This document shows positions 52,747-61,246 of a stretch of 64,000 nt of DNA, one piece after another. The first letter of the stretch is position 1. The number at the start of each line of letters is the position of its first letter. Made by a program: the position numbers and the translations under genes. Origin of the DNA: an uncultured bacterium (GTDB lineage: Bacteria; Actinomycetota; Coriobacteriia; Coriobacteriales; Coriobacteriaceae). The stretch spans positions 62,001 to 126,000 of the forward strand of contig CAJMMN010000004.1 of NCBI GenBank assembly GCA_905214525.1, in the 5' to 3' direction. The notes beneath the pieces are model-generated. The model did no database searches, was not told the origin of the DNA, and worked only from the letters and a program-made list of their open reading frames with translations.

Positions 52747-54170
52747 GGATCGGGGCGCGAGGTCGCGGGGGCATGCCGCTCTCCTTCGTCATCGCGCGCT
52801 ACTTCGCCTACGCGTTCGCGGCGGTCGCCACGGCGTGGCTCGCCTCGTTCATGGTGCTCTCCGTGGCGATCAACGCGGGCTTCGTCTACGAGGCAAGCTG
52901 GGGGCCGGCCAATGCGCGCGAGGTCGCGGAGGGCCTGGCACGCGACGGCGTCTGCGGGCAGCAGGACGTGCCGGCGGCGTACCGCTACCTCATCCTGAAC
53001 AAGGACGGAAACGTGTTGATGACAGACCTCGAGAGCACGCGGCTCGAGGACGCGACGGAAATGGCTCGTACGGCACTCGCCGCGGATCCGGGCACAGTGG
53101 AGATCAAGGGCGGGGGTTCGGGCCTCACCTACGCCGCGTTCCCGCTCAAGGGCGGCGGGGCCTGCGCACTCGTCAGCGAGTACCTGCCGCAGTGGGTCTC
53201 GCGCGATCTCGCCGGCCTGCTTCCCAACCCGCAGAGCCTCATGCTCGTCGGCGCCACGGCGGGAAGCGCGCTCGCGCTCGCGCTCGTCGCGCGCCGCGCG
53301 AGCCGCGTGATCTCGCGCAAGATGGCGCCGCTCGCGGAGACGGCGGGGCGCGTCGGCGCGGGGGAGCTCGACTTCGCGGTCGGCAGCACCAACGTGCGTG
53401 AGGTGAACGACGTCCTCGCCGCGATGGACGCCATGCGGGCCTCCCTCGCCGAGTCGCTCGAGGCCCGCTGGGCCGCGGAGCGGGGGCAGCGCGAGCAGAT
53501 GGCGTCGCTCGCTCACGACCTCAAGACGCCGCTCACTGTGCTGCGCGCCAACGCCGACTTCGTGGCGGAGGAGCTGGAAGATGAGAATGACGGCGACCTC
53601 TCGGCCGCCGCGCGCGACATAGCCGGCGGTGTCGAAAGGCTCGACGGCTACGTGCGCCTGCTCATCGAGGCCTCGCGCGGGTCCGGCGGGGCGGAGAGGG
53701 CCCCCATGCGGCCGGCCGAGCTCTGCGAACAGGTCCTCGCCGAGGCCGCCCAGATCGCCCGGGCGCGAGGCGTGACGCTCGACGCGGCCACGGGCCCCGC
53801 TGTCGCGGGCGCGCCCGAGGCCCCGCTCGACCGAACCGCCCTGGCGCGAGCCGCCGCGAACCTCGTGGCCAACGCCGCCGAGCACGCGCGCTCGCGCGTG
53901 ACTGTCTCCTGCGACGTCGCGGGCGGCCACCTCGTCATCGAGGTGGCCGACGACGGACCGGGCTTTTCTCCCGCCGCCCTCGAACGCGGCTGTGAGCGCC
54001 TCTTCACAGACGACTCCTCCCGCTCCTCGCGCGACGGAGGCCGCCACTACGGGCTCGGCCTCCACGTCGCCTCCGAGGCTGCGAGCGCCCACGGGGGCTC
54101 CGTCTCGCTCGCCAACAGCCCCTCGGGCGGCGCGGTGGCCACCATCGCGGTCCCCCTGTGCGGGATCTGA
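52734..54170 (+). CDS. Sensor histidine kinase
   Basis: 478 residues: two membrane segments (about 20-45 and 165-185) around an extracytoplasmic domain of about 120 residues, a HAMP-like linker (about 190-240), phospho-acceptor His in SLAHDLKTPLTVL (about 262), N box NLVANAAEHA, G1 DDGPGFSP and G2 HYGLGLHVA. GTG 52734 overlaps the response regulator; ATG 52773 is an alternative. Probably senses a peptide antibiotic or envelope stress. Confidence 0.9.
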   Translation: MAALRIGARGRGGMPLSFVIARYFAYAFAAVATAWLASFMVLSVAINAGFVYEASWGPANAREVAEGLARDGVCGQQDVPAAYRYLILNKDGNVLMTDLESTRLEDATEMARTALAADPGTVEIKGGGSGLTYAAFPLKGGGACALVSEYLPQWVSRDLAGLLPNPQSLMLVGATAGSALALALVARRASRVISRKMAPLAETAGRVGAGELDFAVGSTNVREVNDVLAAMDAMRASLAESLEARWAAERGQREQMASLAHDLKTPLTVLRANADFVAEELEDENDGDLSAAARDIAGGVERLDGYVRLLIEASRGSGGAERAPMRPAELCEQVLAEAAQIARARGVTLDAATGPAVAGAPEAPLDRTALARAAANLVANAAEHARSRVTVSCDVAGGHLVIEVADDGPGFSPAALERGCERLFTDDSSRSSRDGGRHYGLGLHVASEAASAHGGSVSLANSPSGGAVATIAVPLCGI

Positions 54171-54280
54171 CGACTTCCTCTATGTCTACCTCGACTGCGA
54201 TATTTCGCTCGCCGAGGCCGCGACGAGATGGTGTTGCGTCTTCCCCGTTTGGTGCTTCTAGCTCAAATTTGATCTGATGT

Positions 54281-54316
54281 AAGGCCCGTGCAATCCTGCA
54301 TGGGCCTTTCTTTTGG
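54281..54316 (+). terminator. Terminator of the transporter/two-component operon
   Basis: A 12-bp stem (54281-54292 with 54297-54308, one G-T pair), 4-base loop, then TTTCTTTT. Confidence 0.85.
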
Positions 54317-54737
54317 CAATTGCTCGACCGATTCGTGGCTTGAAACACAAATTATCGAGTTAAGGAGACATGGGGTCATACAGCGGCTTTCAGAGCGCCT
54401 GCCGCACTCCGCGTCATTGCCTCTACGGCGTTCTCGTATAGAGCCCATCCTGGTTGGCGTTTCGTTGCAACAGCCCACTTGTCCACCTATCAAGTGAACT
54501 ACTGGAATAAATACAGCGACACGCTTGTTCGTTGCAGTCGCTATCTCCGTCTAAATCGCCGCGATAAATACAGCCTGTACTCGGCTGTATACCAGCTACG
54601 CGTATGTAGATTCATATCGCGTTAATAAATCGGCTCAAGCGCGTGCAAAACGCGCAAGCAACCGCAAAAAGCGAATATCGCGTAGGTAGATTTTTGGCAC
54701 CCTGTTGCTTACTGAAAATTAAGCAATTGCTTAAAAC
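54317..54737. other. Non-coding, AT-richer region
   Basis: No convincing gene: the only frames are short and unlike any protein I know. It contains the direct repeat ATAAATACAGC (54507-54517 and 54564-54574), an inverted repeat ATACAGCC/GGCTGTAT (54568-54575 with 54583-54590), two related GTAnGTAGATT stretches near 54603 and 54685, and the palindrome TTAAGCAATTGCTTAA (54719-54734). It may be degraded mobile DNA next to the tRNA gene. Confidence 0.5.
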
Positions 54738-54767
54738 AAAAAAGGTCAGGCACTAGGTGCCTGACCT
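54738..54767 (-). terminator. Terminator of tRNA-Pro
   Basis: On the minus strand an 11-bp perfect stem (54767-54757 with 54753-54743) and a TTTTTT tract. Confidence 0.9.
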
Positions 54768-54776
54768 GCAAACTTC

Positions 54777-54853
<77 letters not shown>

Positions 54854-54933
54854 AAGCTTTTGTTTGTTGCTCTGCTCTCGCTCGCAACAGGGAGTATATT
54901 AACCCGAAACTTTGCCCTTGTGCAAGAACTTTT

Positions 54934-56148
54934 TTACAAATTTTGAAGCAAGTTCAAAATTGTATCTGCGAGCTGGGGTTTTGTTAGCACGGGGAGTTCT
55001 TGCGTGCCCGCAGTGCTCACGATCCAGGCCTTGTTGGTATCGGTTCCAAAGCCCGAATCGGCGCGCGAGACATCGTTGGCGATAATGGCATCGCAACCCT
55101 TGCGGGCGAGCTTTCGCTGCGCGTACTCCACGACGTTATCGGTCTCGGCCGCAAAACCTATCACGCGCCGCTCCCCCTTTTGGCGCGAAAGCTCGGCCAA
55201 GATATCGACCGTTTCGACCAGTTCGATGCGATCCAGGCGCTCGTTGGCCTTTTTGAGCTTATGGTTGGCAGGGGCCGCGGGGGTGTAGTCGGCGACAGCA
55301 GCCGCGCAAATGGCTGCATCGGCCGTCTGGAAGGCGCTGAGCGCTGCCTGCAGCATCTCTGCGGCGGTCTGTACGTGTACGCACTCCACACCGCGAGGAA
55401 CATCGAGCGATGTCGGTCCCAGCACGAGCGCGACCTCGGCACCGCGGCGAGCGGCCTTCCCCGCCAGGGCGATGCCCATCTTGCCCGACGAACGATTGCC
55501 GATAAAGCGCACAGGATCGATCGGTTCGTGCGTAGGACCGGCGGTGATCACGATGCGCTTGCCCGTCAGGTCTTGCGGCACGGGATTGAGAACCTCGCAG
55601 ATGGCTTCGACAATGTCCTCGGGCTCGCTCATGCGCCCCGTGTCCACGTCGCCGCAGGCAAGGTAGCCGCTGCCGGGTCCCACCACATGGACGCCACGGT
55701 CGCACAACGTGGCCATGTTGTGCTGCGTCGCCGGTGCCTTCCACATGCCGTTGTTCATAGCAGGTGCGACCACGATGGGTCGGGGCGTGGCAAGCAGCGT
55801 GGTGGAAATAAGGTCATCGGCGATGCCGCTGGCCATCTTGGCGATGATGTTGGCTGTTGCGGGCGCCACGACCACCAGGTCGGGCTCCTGCGCCAGCGAA
55901 ATGTGGTGGATGGGGTCGGAGGGATCGTCGAAGAGGCCTACGGCGACGGGCTCATTGGTGAGCGCGCGAAAGGTGAGCGGGCCCACAAACTCGGTGGCAT
56001 GTTCGCTCATAACGACCTTGACGCGCGCGCCGCGCTTTTGCAGCAGGCGCACGATATTGCACGACTTATAGGCGGCGATCCCGCCGGTAATACCCAGCAG
56101 GATCGTTTTACCCTCAAGTTGCATTGAATTATTGGGCGCCGCCATCAT
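54934..56148 (-). CDS. coaBC: Bifunctional phosphopantothenoylcysteine decarboxylase/synthase
   Basis: Two consecutive coenzyme A steps: CoaB joins cysteine to 4'-phosphopantothenate and CoaC decarboxylates the product. 404 residues. CoaC half (about 10-185): GITGGIAAYKS, active-site His in PIHHISLA, APAMNNGMW and GYLACGDVDTGRM. CoaB half (about 195-404): ITAGPTHEPIDPVRFIGNRSS, AAAVADYTP, KLKK. Start 56148 or 56145, right after the stop of the upstream gene. Confidence 0.94.
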   Translation of the reverse strand: MMAAPNNSMQLEGKTILLGITGGIAAYKSCNIVRLLQKRGARVKVVMSEHATEFVGPLTFRALTNEPVAVGLFDDPSDPIHHISLAQEPDLVVVAPATANIIAKMASGIADDLISTTLLATPRPIVVAPAMNNGMWKAPATQHNMATLCDRGVHVVGPGSGYLACGDVDTGRMSEPEDIVEAICEVLNPVPQDLTGKRIVITAGPTHEPIDPVRFIGNRSSGKMGIALAGKAARRGAEVALVLGPTSLDVPRGVECVHVQTAAEMLQAALSAFQTADAAICAAAVADYTPAAPANHKLKKANERLDRIELVETVDILAELSRQKGERRVIGFAAETDNVVEYAQRKLARKGCDAIIANDVSRADSGFGTDTNKAWIVSTAGTQELPVLTKPQLADTILNLLQNL

Positions 56149-56868
56149 TTAAGCTTCCTTGCTGGGAAGCACCAGCAGGCGGTGGCAATACGGGCAATGC
56201 GTAATCTCACTACCGTCGTGGTTGAGGTCGCTCATGGACGACGCCTGCAGTGCGGTGTGGCAAACCGTGGGGATGTTGCCCTTGATGGTCTCGACGGCCA
56301 GGCCGCGGAACTGCTTGAGCAAGCGCTCGTAATCGGTGAGCACGTCGGTCGGCAGCGTGGCAGCAAGCGCGGTGCGCTCCTTGGTGGCGGTATCAATCTG
56401 GGCCTGGAGGTCGGCGGCCTTGGCGCGGGCGGCCTTGGTGTCGGCCTTCACGCCCTCCTCGAACTTGGCGATGATGGCCTGCGCGCGGGCCTCGCGATCG
56501 AGCGCCTCCTTATGGGCGATGACGACGTCCTTGCGGGTATGCTCGATCTTGTCTAGACGCTTGGCCAGGGTGGCGAGCTCGTTCTCCAGGTCCTGAACCT
56601 CGCGGTAGTCAGAGCCGTCGACGTGGCGCTTCTTAGCGGCCTCGATAGCGTTATTGGTCTGAATCTCGGTGGTGTTGAGGTCGTCGAGCTCAATGTCCAG
56701 GTCCTTGCGCTGAGCATAGAGCTTAGTCATCTCGGACTTAAGCTTAACGTAGGTCTTGCGCTTGGAAGCGAGCTCCTTGAGCTCCGGCATATTGGCAAGT
56801 TCGCTCTTGTTGCGGGCGAGCTCCAAATCGATCTGTTGCAGCTTGAGTAGCGTAGCGCCGGCGCTCAT
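56149..56868 (-). CDS. Coiled-coil zinc-ribbon protein (CT398/zf-RING_7 type)
   Basis: 239 residues, mostly one long coiled coil (about 8-180, heptads with Leu/Glu/Lys), then a C-terminal ribbon. The family normally has two CxxC knuckles; here the second is CPYCHRLL (about 227-234) but the first is reduced to VCHTAL (one Cys plus His), so zinc binding may be altered. Function unknown. Commonly found beside nif3, as here. ATG 56868 follows AAAGGAGAG and overlaps the nif3 stop. Confidence 0.82.
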   Translation of the reverse strand: MSAGATLLKLQQIDLELARNKSELANMPELKELASKRKTYVKLKSEMTKLYAQRKDLDIELDDLNTTEIQTNNAIEAAKKRHVDGSDYREVQDLENELATLAKRLDKIEHTRKDVVIAHKEALDREARAQAIIAKFEEGVKADTKAARAKAADLQAQIDTATKERTALAATLPTDVLTDYERLLKQFRGLAVETIKGNIPTVCHTALQASSMSDLNHDGSEITHCPYCHRLLVLPSKEA

Positions 56869-57674
56869 AAGTTCTCTCCTTTTGTCACAGTCCACCATTG
56901 GCAAGGGTTCAGTATTTTAATCGCATGACGGGGGTCGACCCCGGCGTCAACTGCAGAGTTCATCAATATATCAACGAACGGCTCCTCGGAGCGGTCATGG
57001 CCGAGCAGGATCACCGGCAGCCCGCGCAAGGCGAGGTCTTGCGCCACGTGGTAGCCTGCCTCGCCCGTCACGATAACATCCGCGCCCGCGGCGATGGCGA
57101 GCTCTCCAAAGTCGCCTAAGGAGCCGCCCAAAATGGCGATGGTGCGGCACGGGTGATCGGCCTCGCCCCACACGCGCGGGTCGCTGCCAAACGCCGCTGC
57201 GGCGCGAGTGGCAAGGTCGCGCAGGCTGCAGGGGTCGTTGAGTGTTGCAAGCGCGCCCAGGCCGGTCGCTTCGGGGTCGTCCACGTGCTCCAGCGAGCTC
57301 ATGGGCTTGGCGCCCAGCAACTCACTCAGGCGAACGCGCGCCTCGTGTGAGCGGTCCAGATTGGTGTGGAGCGAGATGATACTCACCCCGCAGCGGGCAG
57401 CCTCGTAGAGCGCCGCACTGCACTGGGGGCGCGTCGCGCAGGGCGGGCAAAATGCCTCGGGTGCCTTGATGTAGACGGGATGATGCGTGAGCAACACGTT
57501 GGCTCCGGCCTCCAAGGCACGGTGCACGTTGGCCCTGGTAGCGTCGAGCGCGCAGGCCACGCCGCGGATCTCGTCGTCGGGGTCGCCGACGGATAGGCCT
57601 ACGTGGTCCCAAGGTTCGGCGTCCGTCTTGGGATAGCGTGCGAGCAGGGCGCGCTCGAGCTCGGAGACGATCAT
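56865..57674 (-). CDS. Nif3-like dinuclear metal protein
   Basis: 269 residues of the NIF3 / YbgI (DUF34) family, toroidal hexamers with a two-metal centre. Metal ligands fit THHP (about 62-65), SLHTNLD (about 99-105) and GHDRSEE near the C-terminus. Called GTP cyclohydrolase I type 2 in databases, but the reaction is unsettled. It lacks the PII-like insert present in longer homologs. Both ends overlap neighbours (ATGA). Confidence 0.87.
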   Translation of the reverse strand: MIVSELERALLARYPKTDAEPWDHVGLSVGDPDDEIRGVACALDATRANVHRALEAGANVLLTHHPVYIKAPEAFCPPCATRPQCSAALYEAARCGVSIISLHTNLDRSHEARVRLSELLGAKPMSSLEHVDDPEATGLGALATLNDPCSLRDLATRAAAAFGSDPRVWGEADHPCRTIAILGGSLGDFGELAIAAGADVIVTGEAGYHVAQDLALRGLPVILLGHDRSEEPFVDILMNSAVDAGVDPRHAIKILNPCQWWTVTKGENL

Positions 57675-58849
57675 GCGGCACCTACGATCGAGAGCAGCGC
57701 ACTTGCAAAGTCGTCCAGATCGCCCGGATTCACACGGTCATCGAAGGAGATGCGCAGCGCGCCCAATGCCTGCTCGCGACCGATGCCCATCGCGCTCAAA
57801 ACGTGGCTGGGGTCCATGCTGCCACTCGAGCATGCCGAGCCTGCCGACACCTCAAAGCCGGCAGCGTCGAGCTTGATGATGAGCTCCTCGGAGTCCATGC
57901 CGTCAATGTAGATCGATACCATGCCGGGCAGACGGTCGGCATGTGCGTAGTCGCCCATGGTGGCGTGAATGCGCGGATGGGCCGTAAGCGTGGCGTAGAG
58001 TTTGTCGGAAAGGGCCTGCAGCGTCGCACGCTCTTGGGCCACATGGGGCGCCAGCGTGCGAGCGGCAGCGGCAAAGGCGAGCTGCGTGCGCAGGTCCTGC
58101 GTGCCGGCACGTCGTCCGGCTTCCTGTCCACCGCCAAAGATTCGGGGGCGCAGCGGCGTGCGGTTCTTAAGGTAGAGCGCGCCGGATGCCACAGGGCCGC
58201 CGATCTTATGCGCGGCAACGGTCATAGCATCGACGCCCAGCTCGGTGACATCGAGCGGAATATGCAAGTAGCCCTGGATGGCATCGGTGTGAAACAGGGC
58301 GCCCACGGTATGCGCCGCGGCGGCCAGCTCGTGGATGGGCTGCACCACGCCGGTCTCGTTGTTGGCTGCCATGATGCTCACGAGTGCGACGTCGTCGCCA
58401 AGCAAGTCGCTCAGCACGGCGGGCTCGATGTAGCCCGCACGGCAGGGCTGAACCAGGTCGACGGTAAAGCCGGCAGCACGCAGCAGCGGCAGGTTGTCCA
58501 GGATCGAATCGTGCTCGATGGCAGATACGATCACGCGGTCGCGCTTGCGATCGCGCTGACGAGCGCCCTCGGCAAGTCCGAGGAGCGCCAGCTGGTTTGC
58601 CTCGGTGCCGCCGTTGGTCAGGACAATCTCGGATGGGCGGATGCGCGCGCCAAAGCTTCGGGCGATCTCGCGGCGAGCAACCTCTAGACGCGCGGCAGCC
58701 TTGCGGCCGAGCGAGTGCAGCGAGTTGGGGTTGACGCCCGCAAGCTCGCTATCATCGTACTCACGCTGCGCAAGGAGCGCCTCGGCGCGCATGGGCGTCG
58801 AGGCGGCATAGTCAAGATTCACGGGTATGCGGTTTTGACCTACGGTCAT
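57671..58849 (-). CDS. Cysteine desulfurase (NifS/IscS family)
   Basis: PLP enzyme that takes sulfur from cysteine for Fe-S clusters or tRNA thiolation. 392 residues: NLDYAASTPM, TNGGTEANQLAL, PLP Lys in VAAHKIGGP (about 206) and catalytic Cys in SAGSACSSGS (about 329). No iscU or mnmA is adjacent, so its acceptor is unknown; many radical SAM proteins encoded here need Fe-S clusters. ATGA overlap with nif3. Confidence 0.9.
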   Translation of the reverse strand: MTVGQNRIPVNLDYAASTPMRAEALLAQREYDDSELAGVNPNSLHSLGRKAAARLEVARREIARSFGARIRPSEIVLTNGGTEANQLALLGLAEGARQRDRKRDRVIVSAIEHDSILDNLPLLRAAGFTVDLVQPCRAGYIEPAVLSDLLGDDVALVSIMAANNETGVVQPIHELAAAAHTVGALFHTDAIQGYLHIPLDVTELGVDAMTVAAHKIGGPVASGALYLKNRTPLRPRIFGGGQEAGRRAGTQDLRTQLAFAAAARTLAPHVAQERATLQALSDKLYATLTAHPRIHATMGDYAHADRLPGMVSIYIDGMDSEELIIKLDAAGFEVSAGSACSSGSMDPSHVLSAMGIGREQALGALRISFDDRVNPGDLDDFASALLSIVGAA

Positions 58850-58855
58850 AAGGGT

Positions 58856-59527
58856 TTATGCCTCCTGTGCGGCCTCGTTGCCCAGCTTCTGCAGCAGCGC
58901 AACCTCGGCAGCGGGATCTTCGGACTTAAATACGGCAGAACCGGCCACGAGCACGTTGGCGCCGGCCTTGACGACCTCGGCAATGTTCTTGGGAGAAATG
59001 CCACCGTCGACCTCGATGAGGGGCGAAACGCCGTGACGCTCGCACATGGCCTTGAGCTCGTGAAGCTTTGCGATGGTGCCCGGGATAAAGCTCTGGCCGC
59101 CAAAGCCCGGGTTCACACTCATGAGCAGCACCATATCGACGACGTCGATGATGCTCTCGAGCACGCACACGGGGGTGGCGGGGTTGAGCACCACGCCGGC
59201 CTTGACGCCGCGCTGCTGCAGATGCGTGAGCGTGCGGTGCAGGTGCGTGGAAGCCTCGTAGTGCACGGTGATCATGTCGGCACCGGCGTCGGCGTACCAA
59301 TCGACCGTCTCGTCGGGGTTCGACACCATCAGGTGCGCATCGACCGGGACGTTGGTGGAACGCTTGACGGCCTTGAGGATGTCAACGCCAAAGGTGAGGT
59401 TGCCGGTAAAGTGACCGTCCATAACGTCGAAGTGCACGTAGTCGGCGCCGGCGATCTTGTCGAGTTCGCCCTTGAGGTTGGCCATGTCGGCCGAAAGGAC
59501 GGACGGAGCGATTTTGATGGAACCCAT
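58856..59527 (-). CDS. rpe: Ribulose-phosphate 3-epimerase
   Basis: Interconverts ribulose-5-P and xylulose-5-P in the pentose phosphate pathway. 223 residues, TIM barrel: APSVLSADMANLK, HFDVMDGHFTGNLTFG (metal His and Asp), DAHLMV, MSVNPGFGGQSFI, and EVDGGISPKN. No other pentose phosphate gene is nearby. Sits 6 bases upstream of the cysteine desulfurase gene in the same direction. Confidence 0.94.
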   Translation of the reverse strand: MGSIKIAPSVLSADMANLKGELDKIAGADYVHFDVMDGHFTGNLTFGVDILKAVKRSTNVPVDAHLMVSNPDETVDWYADAGADMITVHYEASTHLHRTLTHLQQRGVKAGVVLNPATPVCVLESIIDVVDMVLLMSVNPGFGGQSFIPGTIAKLHELKAMCERHGVSPLIEVDGGISPKNIAEVVKAGANVLVAGSAVFKSEDPAAEVALLQKLGNEAAQEA

Positions 59528-59545
59528 GGTAGAAGCCTTTCTGCG

Positions 59546-60553
59546 CTAGTCGGTGAGTCCGTAGAACTCTTGAGAAGGGACGCGATCGGTAAGAATCTCG
59601 AGCGCCCTATCCAAAGTAACACCGTTGTAGAGCGTTTGCTCCACGGCAAAGGTGAGCGGAATGTCTACGCCCAGTGAACGGGCGAGCTCGCTGACGCTGC
59701 GGGCCGCGACGGCGCCCTCGACCACCATATGCGTACGTGCTTGGTACTCGTCGAGCGACACGCCGTGGGCAAACTCGTAGCCAAAGGTGCGGTTGCGCGA
59801 ATGCTCCGAGGTGCAGGTGGCAATGAGGTCGCCCATGCCGGCGAGTCCCATGCAAGTTATGGCCTGCCCGCCGCGGGCGTGCACCAGACGGCTGATCTCT
59901 GCCAGGCCGCGCGTCATGATAAGGGCAAGCGTGTTGTCGCCGGCACCGGTGCCGGCGGAGATGCCGCACACGATGGCGATGACGTTTTTCATGGCGCCAC
60001 ATACCTCGACGCCGGTCATGTCCTGCGACAGGTAGATGCGGAAGGCCGTGGATAGGAGCAGGTCCTTAAAGGTCTCCCCTATCTGCGGGTCTTTGCTGGC
60101 GATGACGGCGGCAGAAAGTCCGCCGCGGCAGATCTCCTCGGCATGGTTGGGGCCCGAGAGTGCCGCTACGCGCGTCTCGTTGCCGATCTCGCTGGCGATG
60201 ACCTCGCTCATGAGCAGGCCGGACTCGGGCTCAATGCCCTTGGTGAGGCAGAGGACCGGAGTTTCGAGATCGATAAACGGCGCTGCCCGATGGCACACGT
60301 CGCGCAAGTGCGTGGAGGGCACGGCAATGATAATCGCATCGGCATCGTCGAGCGCCTGGGCGAGCTCGGTCGTTGCTACCACGTTGTCCGGCAGCTCGTA
60401 GTCCACCAGATAGCGCGGGTTGCGGTGCTCGCCGTTGATGCCGGCAGCCGTCTGCTCGCTATGGGCCCACATGGTCACGCGCTCGGCTCGCGCGGCGGCA
60501 AGGCCGGCGACGGCGGTTCCCCAGGAGCCAGAGCCAATCAGCGCAACATTCAC
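59546..60553 (-). CDS. gpsA: Glycerol-3-phosphate dehydrogenase [NAD(P)+]
   Basis: Makes sn-glycerol-3-phosphate, the phospholipid backbone. 335 residues: Rossmann GSGSWGTAVAGLAA at the N-terminus, SGPNHAEEI, catalytic Lys in GAMKNVIAI (about 186), and AGMGDLIATCTSEHSRNR. It is placed just after plsY, its downstream pathway partner, in a der-plsY-gpsA order common in Firmicutes. Confidence 0.95.
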   Translation of the reverse strand: MNVALIGSGSWGTAVAGLAAARAERVTMWAHSEQTAAGINGEHRNPRYLVDYELPDNVVATTELAQALDDADAIIIAVPSTHLRDVCHRAAPFIDLETPVLCLTKGIEPESGLLMSEVIASEIGNETRVAALSGPNHAEEICRGGLSAAVIASKDPQIGETFKDLLLSTAFRIYLSQDMTGVEVCGAMKNVIAIVCGISAGTGAGDNTLALIMTRGLAEISRLVHARGGQAITCMGLAGMGDLIATCTSEHSRNRTFGYEFAHGVSLDEYQARTHMVVEGAVAARSVSELARSLGVDIPLTFAVEQTLYNGVTLDRALEILTDRVPSQEFYGLTD

Positions 60554-60562
60554 GACTCTCTC

Positions 60563-61246
60563 CTACTTTTCGTCGGGCTCGGTGACGCGCTTGGTAAACG
60601 AGAGCTTGGACTCCTTACCGCACGTGAGCTTTTTGATGTTCGCGCGATGGGCCCACACCACGGTGATGCCGATCATCGCCATGCAAAACTTAAGTCCTAG
60701 GCTGCTGTACGGAAAGACTGCGCAGGCGGCGATGGGAAGACCGATGGCCGCGGCAAGCGAGCCCACCGACACAAACTTGGTGATGGCGACGGCCACGATA
60801 AACATGCCCAGCAGCGAAAGTCCGATGGGCCAGTACCAGGCGAGGATGACGCCCAGACCGACCGCGATGCCCTTGCCGCCGTGGAAGTTGAGGTACGGCG
60901 AAAAGATGTGGCCCCATACGGCCGCCAGGCAGATGACGCCGAGCATCCAATCGCCGGCAGCACCGGGAGCCATAATGCTCGGCGGAAAGCCATAGCCCAC
61001 GCTCGCGATGAGCGGACGGGCGATAAGGACGCAAATGGCGCCCTTAAGGCAGTCGAGCAGCAGCGTGAGCGCGGCCACCTTGGGGCCGGCTACGCGCAGC
61101 GCGTTGGTGGTGCCGATGTTGCCGGAGCCCGCCTTGCGGATATCCGTGTGGTTGAACACGCGGCCCAGGATCAGTCCAAACGGAATCGCTCCGATAAAGA
61201 ACGAGACCACGGCGCAGATGGCGGTCAGCAGAATCGGATTATGCAT
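60563..61246 (-). CDS. plsY: Glycerol-3-phosphate acyltransferase PlsY
   Basis: Membrane acyltransferase that moves the acyl group from acyl-phosphate to glycerol-3-phosphate. 227 residues, five or six membrane segments, with the three active-site loops: AGSGNIGTTNALRV (about 41-54), FHGGKGIAVGLGV (about 107-119) and a third, partly diverged, near RANIKKL. The start at 61246 follows AAGGAG and overlaps the der stop by 8 bases. Confidence 0.92.
   Translation of the reverse strand: MHNPILLTAICAVVSFFIGAIPFGLILGRVFNHTDIRKAGSGNIGTTNALRVAGPKVAALTLLLDCLKGAICVLIARPLIASVGYGFPPSIMAPGAAGDWMLGVICLAAVWGHIFSPYLNFHGGKGIAVGLGVILAWYWPIGLSLLGMFIVAVAITKFVSVGSLAAAIGLPIAACAVFPYSSLGLKFCMAMIGITVVWAHRANIKKLTCGKESKLSFTKRVTEPDEK

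Noticed and set aside
49450..54316. Complete lantibiotic biosynthesis cluster
   Set aside because: No precursor peptide, LanB/LanC/LanM or protease gene can be found around the immunity-type transporter.
54288..54497. 69-codon frame after the kinase terminator
   Set aside because: Starts inside the terminator hairpin, has no SD and no recognisable features.
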